The position numbers and the translations under genes were made by a program. Under the pieces are notes generated by a model. That model was given only the letters and a program-made list of their open reading frames with translations, was not told the DNA's origin and did not search any database. A stretch of 64,000 nt of DNA, taken from positions 25,255,322 to 25,319,321 of the forward strand of contig NC_134516.1 in assembly GCF_027942865.1 (NCBI RefSeq), written 5' to 3'. Below, in pieces: positions 11,399 through 22,219 of this stretch (position 1 is the stretch's first letter; the number at the start of each line of letters is the position of its first letter). The stretch comes from Odontesthes bonariensis (taxonomy: Eukaryota > Chordata > Actinopteri > Atheriniformes > Atherinopsidae).

Positions 11399-11530
11399 AC
11401 TACTAATAATAATAATGATGATAATAATAGTAATGATGATTATAGTATAGTAATAGTAGTATAATAAATAGCAGCATTGGGTATTATCCTGAATCATGTG
11501 TGTGTCTGTGTGTGTGTTTGTGTGTGTATT
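11399..11530. repeat. Simple repeats: (AAT/ATG)n, then (GT)n
   Basis: Imperfect TAC/TAA/TGA trinucleotide runs (11399-11465) are followed by TGTGTGTCTGTGTGTGTG at about 11498-11527. Both lie inside the piggyBac-type element. Confidence 0.8.
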
Positions 11531-12142
11531 GACTCATCTTTTTCATTTTTTTTTAATGAAAATGTGTTGGTGTTAATGCTGAATGAACATGACGGAATAA
11601 AAGCAGAGAATTTAACCTTTAAAATGCAACTTATTTCATGTCTTTATGTGTTTCAGAGGCTGAGACTATTGAATTGTTCTTAAGTGTTTTCAATTAATTG
11701 TTTTTAGTTAAAAAAAACCTCAGGCATTGGGGACCTTTTCTAAAAACTGGCTTAGGCATTGAGCAGCTTTTTTTGCAGGTGCTTTAGGCGCCAATGGGTT
11801 AATGTAGTAAAATGATTTAAGTTGATCATGTTCCACTGACTCAGATGAGATTTATGGGATATTGCATACAGTGGGTGTCGGTCTACAGAGTTATTATTAC
11901 TTTTATTTCTGAATTTGATCAAAAAGCTACAAATATTTTGAACTGTGACCTTAGTGGGTCTTTAAAGAAGCATTTTAAAGTTCACAGGGATTTAAATAAA
12001 AACCACAGTAATAAGTTTAATGAAATGTGACTGGATGGTTAAAAACTGTGCAGAAAGGTTATCAAGAGAAGAAGAAAAGTGGGTGTGGTTTAACACGCTG
12101 CACGCCACAGCTGGATCTTATCGTATGTACTGACAGTTTCAG

Positions 12143-12295
12143 ACAGAGTCCATCAGTCAGAGGACCAGGACCAGAATGGAGCAGCAGAACCAGGATCCGA
12201 GCCCTTCCACCAGGAACAGAGCCGGCTCATCCTCCGGTTCCACCGGGCCACAGGTCAGTGTGGAGGACGCTAAAGACACGAGGACGAGTGTTGAG
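12143..12295 (+). CDS. C2H2 zinc-finger gene, exon 2 (start codon exon)
   Basis: The acceptor ...GACAGTTTCAG ends at 12142. The ATG at 12176 opens 40 codons beginning MEQQNQDPSPSTRNRAGSSS and ending DTRTSVE. This Ser-rich leader is the standard N-terminal exon of a large fish C2H2 family. The exon should end after GTTGAG (12295) in phase 0, which joins cleanly to the next exon's KRIVQEG. The bases that follow are GCTCTG, not GT, so the donor is either a rare GC donor or a mutated one. If it is not used, the frame reads on to a stop at about 12356. It encodes a nuclear DNA-binding protein of unknown target. Confidence 0.7.
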
Positions 12296-13074
12296 GCTCT
12301 GTGTATCCTTTGCTCATTCTGCTTTTCCATTAGATGTGGAAAAAGTGTCAAAGTTTGAGTTTTTCCTGGTTAAAAACAGCAAAGTGTTTCCTGGTTTCAT
12401 CTCCTCTCTCTGAGCTGCAGATCCAGATGTGCTCAGACTCAACATGTGCTGCAGGCTGAATGATCTGCTAGAAGAAAATCAGTGGGCAGATTGTTGTGGT
12501 GGGACGTTTTCTGGCTCTCAGTCTGCAGATTTGAGAGGTTCAGGAGCTAATCTTCATTATTTGTGTTTAAAGTCTCTGGGTTACATGAATTGAACCTGGT
12601 GGTGGTAATACTTCTGGGTCTTTAATGGTTAGATGACAGGTTTATAGAGCTCTGTACCTCAGTGTAAAGAGTTGTTGTAGAGAGAAACGAAGGTTGAGTG
12701 AAAACAGACCATGTTTCCCTGATGGCTGTTGAGCTGAATGGCTGCAGACCTCTGGGTTGGACGCTGGAACAAAGGGTTAGTGTAAAGAATGTCATGTATT
12801 ATCACCACTGTTACTTTTATTCATTTAAACCAGCGGTCATCAACATGTTTAAGTGAACAACTTGGACAAGACTGCTTCCTTCTATCGTTTAGAAATATTG
12901 TAGCAAGAAAAGTTCCCTTTTCAGAATTTAATCAAGACGAAAAATATGAGATATTGAGACCTGTGTGGCTCTGTCTGTCCAGTTAGAATATGTTGGTTAG
13001 CGTAGGTTAGCTTGGAGAAATCGTTTGTGTGAACTTCAAAAGGATCTAAATCTTCTTCCTCTCTGTCATTGCAG

Positions 13075-13350
13075 AAACGTATAGTCCAAGAGGGATCCAG
13101 ATGGCACTGCTGTAAGCACTGTGGAAAAGTTTTGAAAAGTTCATCACATCTGAGGTATCATCAGAAGCTTCATACTGGAGAGAAATCTTACAGCTGTGGT
13201 CAGTGTGGGGCAGCTTTCACTCAATTATCTACTCTAAAGACACACCAACGTATTCATACAGGAGAAAAACCTTACGGCTGTGGTCAGTGTGGGGCAGCTT
13301 TCACTCAATTATCTACTCTAAAGAAACACCAACTTATTCACACAGGATAG
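13075..13350 (+). CDS. C2H2 zinc-finger gene, exon 3, fingers 1-3
   Basis: The acceptor CTCTGTCATTGCAG ends at 13074. The exon opens [13 protein letters not shown]. Finger 1 is [21 protein letters not shown]. Fingers 2 and 3 are [13 protein letters not shown]...H, joined by TGEK linkers ([22 protein letters not shown]). The frame stops at 13348-13350 (TAG) where the linker GGAGAG would be expected, so GAG (Glu) has become TAG. Joined to exon 2, the product would be about 131 residues with three fingers. The original protein had ten. Because this is the last exon, the shortened mRNA could escape decay, so a truncated protein is possible. Confidence 0.65.
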   Translation, partial: KRIVQEGSRWHCCKHCGKVLKSSSHLRYHQKLHTGEKSYSCGQCGAAFTQLSTLKTHQRIHTGEKPYGCGQCGAAFTQLSTLKKHQLIHTG

Positions 13351-13944
13351 AAACCTTACAGCTGTGGTCAGTGTGGGACAGCTTTTACTACACTAGCTGG
13401 TCTAAGGCAACACCAACATATTCACACAGGAGAGAAACCATACAGCTGTGGTCAGTGTGGGGCAGCTTTCACTGCACTATCTAGTCTAAAGAGACACCAA
13501 AGTATTCACACTGGAGAGAGACCATGCAGCTGTGGTCAGTGTGGGGCAGCTTTCACTAGATTATCTCATCTCAAGACGCACAAACGTATTCACACAGGAG
13601 AGAAACCATACAGCTGTGGTCAGTGTGGGGCAGCTTTCACTACATTAGGTGGTCTAAGGCAACACCAATATATTCACACAGGAGAGAAACCATACAGCTG
13701 TGGTCAGTGTGGGGCAGCTTTCACTGCATTGTCTAGTCTAAAGAGACACCAAAGTATTCACACTGGAGAGAAACCATACAGCTGTGGTCAGTGTGGGGCA
13801 GCTTTCACTACATTAGGTGGTCTAAGGCAACACCAACATATTCACACAGGAGAGAAATCTTACAGCTGTGATCAGTGTGTAGCAGTTTTCAGTGCATTAT
13901 CTAGTTTAAAGAGACACCAACGTACTCACACTGCGGATAAATGA
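13351..13944 (+). pseudogene. Zinc-finger exon 3 continued, fingers 4-10 beyond the stop
   Basis: The same frame stays open after the stop and encodes seven more C2H2 fingers, to HTADK and TGA at 13944. The specificity stretches are TTLAGLRQHQ, TALSSLKRHQ, TRLSHLKTHK, TTLGGLRQHQ, TALSSLKRHQ, TTLGGLRQHQ and SALSSLKRHQ. Alternating near-identical finger pairs point to recent tandem duplication. All Cys and His ligands are intact and there are no other stops. The stop at 13348 is therefore recent, a polymorphism, or an assembly or sequencing error. Confidence 0.75.
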
Positions 13945-14377
13945 TTGGTTTTAATCAACAACATATTTTACGTTCGATAAGGAACATTCACCTGGGACCA
14001 GCAACAGGAACTACCGTTGTTCAGATTAAAAATCTTGTTTGTGGACTTTTGTTCTGAATGTTCTGTGGGTAGCACATGATTGAAAGTGCTTTATAATTTT
14101 TTAGGATTGTTTTAACTGTGGACAGATCTTCCACAATTCAAGACAAACGTGGCATCAGATGTGAGATGATGGACGGAACAAAATGCAATCTGTTTGAAAG
14201 TAGAAATGTGTTTTATTCTGTTATACTGAACATATATGTTTTGTTAAGTTCAGAATCACAAGTAGCACCAGCCGTGGGTACTTATGTAACCATACAACAT
14301 CTGTAGAAGCAATATATCACTTCAGTTTGATGTAAAGTCTAGCTTTACACTCGTCTGTATTTCATTGTTCTGCTTTT

Positions 14378-14383
14378 ATTAAA
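14378..14383 (+). promoter_or_regulatory. Candidate poly(A) signal ATTAAA for the zinc-finger gene
   Basis: ATTAAA lies 434 bp past the last finger codon, in a T-rich context (TGCTTTTATTAAAGG). It is a plausible 3' end, with no direct support. Confidence 0.35.
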
Positions 14384-14399
14384 GGTCAGATATCAACAT

Positions 14400-14837
14400 T
14401 TCTCATGGTTTTCATGTTCTTGCTACAGAGATATTTTTGAAGAAAATTTTTGTTTGCTTACGAGGGAAAGTTGACCTTTGTCATCTTTCCCAAAGTCCCA
14501 GAAATCTTTAACGCAGTCTGAAAAAGGTTTGGAGTTGTTCCCTGTACTTTCCAGACAGCTGTATGATGCTCATAACTGAAGATGAAAGTTAAGGCTGTTC
14601 CAACACTAAAAGGGCACGAGGCTCAACTTCAAGCTGTGAAACTGTTTCAAATGTCTGTTGTGTTTGTGTCAAGAAAAATCTCAAAATGAGTCTCAAAGTC
14701 GCTGGAGACAATTAACACAAAACATTTATTCTTGCAGCAAGGAGTCTGCAGAACATATCAGAAAGCTGACGCAGAGTTGTCTAAGTTCAACAAATGATAC
14801 TGTCGCTATTTATGTTTCCTACTACGAGAACGAAGAT
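14400..14837. other. Spacer between the zinc-finger gene and the L1 fragment
   Basis: No gene or repeat is recognised over these 440 bp. Confidence 0.4.
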
Positions 14838-16380
14838 TGATAAACTGATTACAGAGTTTATCTGGAATAGGAAGGCACCCAGAATTCGCAAATTGCTACT
14901 CCAAAGGCCTAAGAGACTTGGAGGCATGGCATTGCCTAACTTTCAGTACTATTATTGGGCTGCCAATATTAGAACCCTACACTACTGGCTGCATCTAGAT
15001 GTTCTTAGTCCACAGCCTACTTGGCTACAGATGGAAGCCTTGTCTTGTAAACCCACTTCTTTGAAGGCATTATTGTACTCCCCTCTCAGATTTTCTCTGT
15101 CTTCATACACTAAAAATGTATGTGTTAAAACATCAATGAGAATTTGGAACCAGTTCAGAAAACATTTCAATCTGGGTGATATTTCTATCCTCTCTCCTCT
15201 CACTTCAAATGTTGCTTTTCCACCCTCACTGACTGATGAAGCGTGATCGATATGGTCTAGGTTGCGTATCAAGTCCTTAAAGGATCTGTATATAGATGGG
15301 GTATTTGCATAATTTCAACAGCTATCTGGGAAATATTCCTTACCCTCATCACATACCTTTAGATATCTACAGATACGCAGCTTTGTTAAATCCTTATATC
15401 CCAATTTCCCTAATGTGCCCTCTGCTAACCCCCTTGACTCCCTCTTAATGCCTCTTCCTAATGCTAAAGGAATGATATCCTCTATTTATAATAGAATGTA
15501 TGCTTTAAGACCAGTAAATCTCAATTCAATTAAGAGTCAATGGGAGGAGGACCTGGGAATTGATATTTTAGATGATGTATGGGACTCAATCTTACAACGT
15601 GTGCATTCATCGTCAATTTGCGCTAAACATGGCGTCATTCAGTGTAAGATTGTTCACTGGACTAGGGTCAAATTAAGCCGTTTTTTCCCTGACATTGACC
15701 CTACATGTGAGAGGTGTCACTCAGCACCTGCGACACTGGGACATACACTCTGGTTTTGCCCAAAACTATTTGAATACTGGTCCAAGGTCTTTGATATCCT
15801 GTCCTATGTTTTAGAGCAAACAATTTCTCCTTCTCCCTTAACTGCGTTGTTTGGTGTTCTCCCCTCTACTATGTCCACATCTTCGTATAAGGCTGACTTT
15901 GTTGCATTTATCACTCTCGTAGCAAGGCGTCTAATTCTGCTTAGGTGGAAGTCTCCTAATGCCCCTTCATTCAGTTCCCTGATTAAAGATATTCTTTATT
16001 TTATGAAAATAGAAAAAATAAAACACAGCATGAAAGGCTCTACCCGCAAGTTCACAAAAACATGGGGATATTTGTCTGATTACATTGACAAGTTGAATCT
16101 CCCCTCTGTGACAGACTAGAACTGTGTGCATATGTTACAGGAAATGGATTACTGTGGTAACAGATTTATTTTATTTATTTTATTTTTTCTAAGGTTGCAG
16201 GCTTTGTGTATTGTGTAGGTATGTTTTTATTTTGTAATTTAAGTTTTGGTATTATTGTTGTTGTTATTATTACTTTTACAATTTATTTGTTCTTGTTATG
16301 TTTCTGTTTAGTTTGTGTTAAATGGTGTACTGTATATGGTTGGGGGGTGGGGGGTCTGGTTTGTTCTTTGTTGTTTTTTT
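14838..16380 (+). mobile_element. L1-type LINE, 5'-truncated ORF2 C-terminus and 3' UTR
   Basis: One frame covers the post-RT part of L1 ORF2. It begins IDKLITEFIWNRKAPRIRK and continues with RLGGMALPNFQYYYWAANI, then at about 15700-15760 the knuckle CERCHSAPATLGHTLWFC, and ends at 16119. Two in-frame stops, near 15244 and about 15311, interrupt it. The 5' truncation point is near 14838. The 3' UTR is T- and GT-rich and runs to the TTAA at 16379. It is a dead-on-arrival copy with no RT core. Confidence 0.82.
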
Positions 16381-18255
16381 AACCCTCTAGACTCCAACAG
16401 AATTTTACAACAATGCTCCAGATTCCTGAGAATTCCGAAAGAAATGGGCAATTTGAGAAACATTTCAAATAACCAAGAATAACTTGAAAACTAATGACAA
16501 GTGTTCATTGTAAGTTCCTTTCTATTTAAAGATTGGAAATGGCTCTTTCAAATGATATGTGATCCATTAGGAATTATTCATTCATGTATTTCATAGACGA
16601 CCATTGAACTGTATCAAAAAGGATATTTTGAGACTGAACAAATATTCACTCCTCTTTTTAACTTGAAATGGATAGTTATAGTACTGTAGGCATATTTAAG
16701 TATTATTTTGCATAACATATCAACATCTCAGGTGATTCTGAACGACCTCAGTAATAATAAAATGAGAGTAAAGTGAATGTAATGAAATTTGTTTTAATTG
16801 AAATTCAGTGTAATTTCCCCCCTCACCCGCTGCCATACACACACATTTACACACATGCCTACATGTAATGTAAAGCGACCATGGGTATCTTGAAAAGCGC
16901 TATATAAAACTAAGTAATTGTTGTTATTATTATTATAGACGATAGGCTATAATGCAGAGAAATAGGGGCAGCTATTTGGTAACCTTCCTCAGAGAAAAAA
17001 AGTTTGGGCCCACTTCAGAACTTCACTACAGTACCATGACAAGACTAACACAAACAATTTTCCACAAAATGTATTAAGTATTTCAAATACGTTTGCACAA
17101 TTACATTTATAAGATCGAGTTGATCGTAGTCTAACTCTGGCAACCTAAATGCTGGGGCTATCACTTGGTGGACGAATGATGGTGACAGGTCCGGTTTGAA
17201 ATTCTGGCATTATAATCAGGCACGACATCACTCGAAATGTTTGTTGATAGGCACCTTACATAAACTGGGAAATATGTGTAGGCTACTTATACCAGGCAGG
17301 TAGTTAGATTACCAGTAGCAAACAAGGAGTTAGACTAAAAAAAATCTACAGTTTCGTTTGACATTTCCTCTCCGGAGTTCAGCGTTTCGAGTTGCTCTTG
17401 CTAGCACTGTCACTGGATTACATCGCTACAATAAGGAAGGACTTGGATTTGGAAATTACTACTACTATTAATACTATTTTGGGATCTTCAATGGTAACCA
17501 ACAGATAAGGTAATGATCATCATCATCTTTGCTTTATTATCTCTTAGTTTAGGTGTAGTCTGGTGTAGGTGTAGTCTGCTCTGTTGAAGGACACCGGCAA
17601 GCTCGCAAATAACGATAAATCAGCTGGAGTTAGCATGGCTAATCAAAACGGCTGTAGGTGACAAGGTTGGCCACTACGTCACAAATTTAGGTTGTATATC
17701 TATCTAAATCACATTTACAACTTACGTTAGTGTCACTGAAATCCGAGTCGGACAATTGCGAACCGGTGCAAATTGCCAGGTAAACATCTGCAGTCTTTTC
17801 GGAGCTGTCATTTTCTTGATCTTGATTTTCTTGAATTGAGTGGCTGAGGTAATCGAGTGATAATGAACGAAGCTGGTAGCTACAAAGTAATACTTGGCAC
17901 ACTGCGGACCAATATCAAACATAACTACAGTAGATAGCACAATTTGCCGGCTAGTGAAGCTGCGCCCAAACGCAGAACCTCCGCTCTCATATCAGTCTCA
18001 ACTGCGGCCAAGAGAAATCCCTCAAAATTTTTAAAACATGACAATATCTCGAAATAATTTAATACAAACATATGCTTTTGATAATGAAAAAACAACGAAG
18101 AGGGTCTGATTTTTTTTTTTTGTATTTATTGTATTTTAGCTTTTGAAAGCATCTGGTGACTTGTATTCATCAATGACATAACACCGGCCGGCCGCGGCCG
18201 TTGTGGGGTACTGCAGCACGGCCGGCCGCGGCCGCTACGGGGTATAAAGGGTTAA
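16379..18255 (-). mobile_element. TTAA element A, piggyBac-type, long copy
   Basis: TTAA at 16379-16382 and 18252-18255 bound 1869 bp. The ends are CCCTCTAGACTCC on the left and CCCTTTATACCCC on the right (minus strand). Two subterminal GC-rich repeats containing CGGCCGGCCGCGGCCG lie at 18184-18200 and 18219-18234. On the minus strand, codons 17902 down to 17726 end SQLSDSDFSDTNV against a GTAAGT donor. The acidic SDSDFSD patch is typical of piggyBac N-termini. No DDE domain is seen, so the element is non-autonomous. Confidence 0.75.
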
Positions 18256-18855
18256 GGCTGAGTTATACTTCTTTTTACTGCCCTTGCGCTTTCTTCTTGC
18301 GTTTATGTTAATGGCTCGAGACGTTTATACTTCATTTAGCTTTGCCGGCGCTTGCGTGTGCTGCATGGCGATTCACTGCCAGGAGAGTAGGCGGAGTAGC
18401 GGGTTTTTTCAATGACATGATGAAAGGAAATTCACCACCAGGACCTCTTCAAGTGATTCATGCTTCTTCTTCTTGTAAATAGTCGGTATTTTGTCAGATT
18501 TTAAACACCTTGGGGGTCTAAACGACTACTTTCTCGCCTGAAAATGTTTCAAATGTTGCTAAAGTTATATATTTACAGAGTTTATAGCTTAAGGGAAATC
18601 AGCTTTTCAGGCTGGCTGATTTCGGCTCGGGCAGGAGTGAAGTGCACTGTGTGTAAACGCTCTGCATACTGTCTGATCGATGAGTATGCCGTTTTCAAGT
18701 AGTAGGCTTGCGTCTTTTCTTGCGTGAAGTTTAGAAAATTGAGGTGACACACGCAAGCTCGCAATGGGGGGCTTGCAACCGCGCAAGGGCTTGCGTTTCT
18801 TCTTGCGTCTTGCTTTGCGTCTTGCGTTACCGACTATAAACCAGGCTATAGTTAA
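18252..18855. mobile_element. TTAA element B, MITE-like, copy 1
   Basis: About 596 bp between TTAA at 18252-18255 (shared with element A) and TTAA at 18852-18855. The left end GGCTGAGTTATACTTC and the right end (minus strand) GCCTGGTTTATAGTC form imperfect inverted repeats. Both subterminal regions are loaded with CTTGCG/TTGCGT motifs. No transposase is present. The TTAA site fits piggyBac or Kolobok. Confidence 0.6.
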
Positions 18856-19406
18856 GCTGCTATAGGCCTAGACTGCTGGGGGGCCTCATCTGTCACACCT
18901 TTCCTCACTTTACTCTCTTTATGTATATGTGACATTATTGTGGTCATTAACTCGTGTTTCCTTGTTCCAACAGATATCCTTTGAATGGTGTTACAGTGCC
19001 GCCGCCGCTGCGGCCCCCCCCCCCCCCCCCCCTCTTTCTGTCTTCTCAAACCCCAGCTGGTCGAGGCGGATGGCCACCCTTCCTGAGTCTGGTTCTGCCA
19101 GAGGTTTCTTCCTGTTAAAAGGGAGTCGTTTCTCTCCACAGTCGCCTCAGGCACGCTCAGGCCGGGAGATTGGACCGAAAAACAAAAAGTTTTCAGTGCA
19201 ATCTGTTGGTTTTCTTAGCTAGGAAATTGTTTTTGAATTGGCTCTCTATGAACGAATTGGATTATTTTATGAATTATGATTATTATTAATTAATTTAATT
19301 CCAATTGGCTTGAATTGGACTTACTATCTAAGTGCCTTGAGATGACATTTGTTGTATTTGGCGCTATATAAATAAAAATGAATTGAATTGAATTGAATTG
19401 AATTGA
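18856..19406 (+). mobile_element. L2 LINE 3' UTR, copy 1, upstream part missing
   Basis: It starts GCTGCTATAGGCCTAGACTG and contains GGTTTCTTCCTGTTAAAAGG, CCTTGAGATGACATTTG and GGCGCTATATAAATAAA. It ends in (GAATT)n at 19380-19406. This is the classic fish L2 3' UTR. The L2 coding part is absent, since the L1 fragment and element A lie directly upstream. The junction with the tRNA array (...TTGAATCCTGTGGGAGAGC) is the same as at 30612. Confidence 0.85.
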
Positions 19407-19623
19407 ATCCTGTGGGAGAGCATGGATAAACAGAAGCATGGTAAATGAATATTTAAGAGGAAACCAAAAAAGATTCAACTAGCAACCCAGAGGTGTGACA
19501 TCACATACCACAGATCCCCTCAGCTGGAATTGATCAATCGTGCACTCTGGTGTCATTTGACAACTGACTGGTCTACTCAACTCATCTTCTTTCCAGAACG
19601 CAACCATGACAGCACATACCTGA

Positions 19624-19695
19624 AGATTCCACCGAGATTTGAACTCTGATCACTGGATTCAGAGTCCAGAGTGCTGACCTTTACACCATGGAACC
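19624..19695 (-). tRNA. tRNA-Gln(CTG), unit 1
   Basis: The cloverleaf GGTTCCATGGTGTAAAGG... has anticodon loop CTCTGAA, T arm GAGTTCAAATCTC and discriminator T. The 3' acceptor strand carries a change (GATTCC on the plus strand instead of GGTTCC), which weakens one acceptor pair. Confidence 0.85.
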
Positions 19696-19838
19696 CCTTC
19701 CACAGTCAATTTACGCTCTCAGTCATGCAAATGCTTGACAATGAAAGGGTTTTAGCACCGTGATTTTTTTTTATCAATTTTTCGGTTATACTCTTACAGC
19801 TTGTATTCTCAGAATTGGCACGACAGTCAGGCAACAAA

Positions 19839-19913
19839 TTCTGTATCTTTGCTGGTCAAAGGTTAGAATCCGCCTGTCAAGCGGAGGAACAGGGTTCGAT
19901 TCCTTGACGGAAG
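19839..19913 (+). tRNA. tRNA-Asp-like(GTC), unit 1, degenerate D arm
   Basis: Acceptor TTCTGTA pairs with GACGGAA at six of seven positions. The anticodon arm is TCCGC-CTGTCAA-GCGGA (GTC) and the T arm is CAGGG-TTCGATT-CCTTG. The D arm lacks a normal A-box sequence. TTTT follows within 15 nt. Confidence 0.6.
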
Positions 19914-20123
19914 GCTGCCATTTTCGCTCAGCAGCTAGGTATTCGCCAAAGTCCGTTTCACACCATAGCATGAGAAAATCTTTTGAAAACCTGCAAAAAT
20001 TGACTTTACATGTCAAGAATAGCAGATGAGGCTCCCCTCCTATCCATAATTATGAATATGTTGATGTTGCTATCATTATTGTGCAGTCATACATCTTCAA
20101 ACAAATAAAGGAGGAGCAAGTAA

Positions 20124-20196
20124 TGTTTCCGCCCAGTTTCGAACTGAGGACCTTTCGCGTGTGAGGTGAACGTGATAACCACTACACTACGGAAAC
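20124..20196 (-). tRNA. tRNA-Val(CAC), unit 1
   Basis: It reads GTTTCCGTAGTGTAGTGG..., anticodon loop CTCACAC, T loop TTCGAAA, acceptor 3' GGAAAC plus A. All stems are intact with one G-U in the T stem. No T4 run lies just downstream. Confidence 0.92.
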
Positions 20197-20532
20197 CGAA
20201 GCCATGCCTATTCACTAGTGTTCCGGAAGCCAAAGAATGAGGTAAGTTTTCCCAAATTTTGTTGCTCGCGGAAAGAGTTTGTGGAGTCGCAACAAATTGA
20301 GTCAGAAGTGGGATTGTAACACACTCCTCTGGGAGAGCATGGATAAATAGAAGCATCGTAAATGAATATGCAAGAGGAAAACAAAAAAGATTCAACTAGC
20401 AACACAGAGGTGTGACGTCACATACCACAGATCATCTCAGCTGGAATTGTGCACTCTGGTGTCATTTCACAACTGACTAGCCTACTCAACACATCTTCTT
20501 TCCAGAACTCAACCATGACAGCACACACCTGA

Positions 20533-20604
20533 AGATTCCACCAAGATTTGAACTCGGATCACTGGATTCAGAGTCCAGAGTGCTGACCTTTACACCATGG
20601 AACC
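20533..20604 (-). tRNA. tRNA-Gln(CTG), unit 2
   Basis: The body is as in unit 1, with the same weakened 3' acceptor strand, plus a T-arm change (CCAAGATTT on the plus strand). Confidence 0.8.
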
Positions 20605-20746
20605 CCTTCCACAGTCAATTTACGCTCTCAGTCATGCAAATGCTTGACAATGAAAGGGTTTTAACGACGTGATTTTTTTTGACAATTTTTCAGTAATACT
20701 CTTACAGCTTGTATTCTCAGAATTGGCACGACAGTCAAGCAACACA

Positions 20747-20824
20747 TTCTGTATCTTCTTCAATGGTCAAAGGTTAGAATCCGCCTGTCAAGCGGAGGAA
20801 CAGGGTTCGATTCCTTGACGGAAG
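20747..20824 (+). tRNA. tRNA-Asp-like(GTC), unit 2
   Basis: This is the 78-nt form: the D region is TCTTCTTCAATGGTCAAAGG instead of TCTTTGCTGGTCAAAGG. Anticodon arm, B box (GGTTCGATTCC) and acceptor pairing are kept. Confidence 0.55.
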
Positions 20825-21034
20825 GCTGCCATTTTCGCTCAGCAGCTAGGTATTCGCCAAAGTCCGTTTCACACCATAGCATGAGAAAATCTTTTGAAAA
20901 CCTGCAAAAATTGACTTTACATGTCAAGAATAGCAGATGAGGCTCCCCTCCTATCCATAATTATGAATATGTTGATGTCGCTATCATTATTGTGCAGTCA
21001 TACATCTTCAAACAAATAAAGGAGGAGCAAGTAA

Positions 21035-21107
21035 TGTTTCCGCCCAGTTTCGAACTGAGGACCTTTCGCGTGTGAGGTGAACGTGATAACCACTACACTA
21101 CGGAAAC
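21035..21107 (-). tRNA. tRNA-Val(CAC), unit 2
   Basis: Same as the unit 1 Val gene over its full 73 nt. All stems are intact. Confidence 0.92.
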
Positions 21108-21119
21108 CGAAGCCATGCC

Positions 21120-21441
21120 TATTCACTAGTGTTCCGGAAGCCAAAGAATGAGGTAAGTTTTCCCAAATTTTGTTGCTCGCGGAAAGAGTTTGTGGAGTCG
21201 CAACAAATTGAGTCAGAAGTGGGATTGTAACACTCTCTTGTGGGAGAGCATGGATAAATAGAAGCATCGTAAATTAATATGAGAGAAGAAACCAAAAAAG
21301 ATTCAACTAGCAACACAAAGGTGTGACGTCATATACCACAGATCCTATCAGCTGCACTTGAGCACTCTGGTGCCATTTCACAGGTGACTAGCCTACTCAA
21401 CTCATCTTCTTTCCAGAACACAACCATGACAGCACACACCT
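21120..21441. repeat. Shortened array unit lacking all three tRNA genes
   Basis: The unit spacer runs to ACAGCACACACCTG at 21441. It then jumps directly to CTCGCGGAAAGAG, which normally lies after tRNA-Val. The Gln, Asp and Val genes and the sequence between them (about 650 bp) are missing. Confidence 0.85.
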
Positions 21442-21710
21442 GCTCGCGGAAAGAGTTTGTGGAGTCGCAACAAATTGAGTCAGAAGTGGGATTGTAACAC
21501 ACTCCTCTGGGAGAGCTTGGATAAATAGAAGCATCGTAAATGAATATGCAAGAGGAAACCAAAAAAGATTCAACTAGCAACACAGAGGTGTGACGTCACA
21601 AACCACAGATCCTCTCAGCTAGAATCGTGCACTCTGGTGTCCTTTCACAACTGACTAGCCTACTCAACTCGTCTTCTTTCCAGAACGCAACCATGACAGC
21701 ACACACCTGA

Positions 21711-21782
21711 AGGTTCCACCGAGATTTGAACTCGGATCACTGGATTCAAAGTCCAGAGTGCTGACCTTTACACCATGGAACC
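21711..21782 (-). tRNA. tRNA-Gln(TTG), unit 3
   Basis: The acceptor stem GGTTCCA/TGGAACC is restored. The anticodon loop is CTTTGAA, so the decoding triplet is TTG. The stems are intact. Confidence 0.92.
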
Positions 21783-21923
21783 CCTTCCACAGTCAATTTA
21801 CGCTCTCAGTCATGCAAATGCTTGACAATGAAGGGGTTTTAGCAACGTGTTTTTTTTGTCAATTTTTCAGTGATACTCTTACAGCTTGTATTCTCAGAAT
21901 TCGCACGACAGTCAAGCAACACA

Positions 21924-21998
21924 TTCTGTATCTTTGCTGGTCAAAGGTTAGAATCCGCCTGTAAAGTGGAGGAACAGGGTTAGATTCCTTGACGGAAG
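21924..21998 (+). pseudogene. tRNA-Asp-like pseudogene, unit 3 (anticodon GTA)
   Basis: The anticodon loop reads CTGTAAA, so GTC has become GTA. GTGGA breaks the anticodon stem, and the B box is GGTTAGATTCC instead of GGTTCGATTCC. These changes should stop both transcription and charging. Confidence 0.75.
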
Positions 21999-22219
21999 GC
22001 TGCCATTTTCTCTCAGCAGCTAGGTATTCGCCAAAGTCCGTTTCACACCATAGCAAGAGAAAATCTTTTTAAAACCTGCAAAAATTGACTTTACATGTCA
22101 AGAATAGCAGATGAGGCTCCCCTCCTATCCATAATTATGAATATTTTGATGTTGCTATCATTAACGTGCAGTCATACATCTTCACACAAGGGTGAAATAA
22201 GTAAAGGAGGAGCAAGTAA

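Larger units (their letters stand above)
10616..11802 (+). mobile_element. piggyBac-type transposon, internally deleted
   Basis: TTAA target duplications at 10616-10619 and 11799-11802 bound 1179 bp. The ends CCCATTGACGCC and, on the opposite strand, CCCATTGGCGCC form terminal inverted repeats. A subterminal palindrome TTGCGTAGCGCAA lies just inside the left end. It encodes the start of a transposase and nothing more of it, so it is a non-autonomous derivative. The CCC start and TTAA site are diagnostic for the superfamily. Confidence 0.88.
9233..12142 (+). other. Predicted intron 1 of the zinc-finger gene
   Basis: It runs from donor GTAAGT to acceptor TGACAGTTTCAG ending at 12142. It carries a piggyBac-type insertion (10616-11802). 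Outside that insertion no gene is recognised. Confidence 0.4.

Noticed and set aside
16379-18255. Two independent insertions of element A
   Set aside because: The shared downstream flank through the L2 tail and array junction shows block duplication, not separate insertion.
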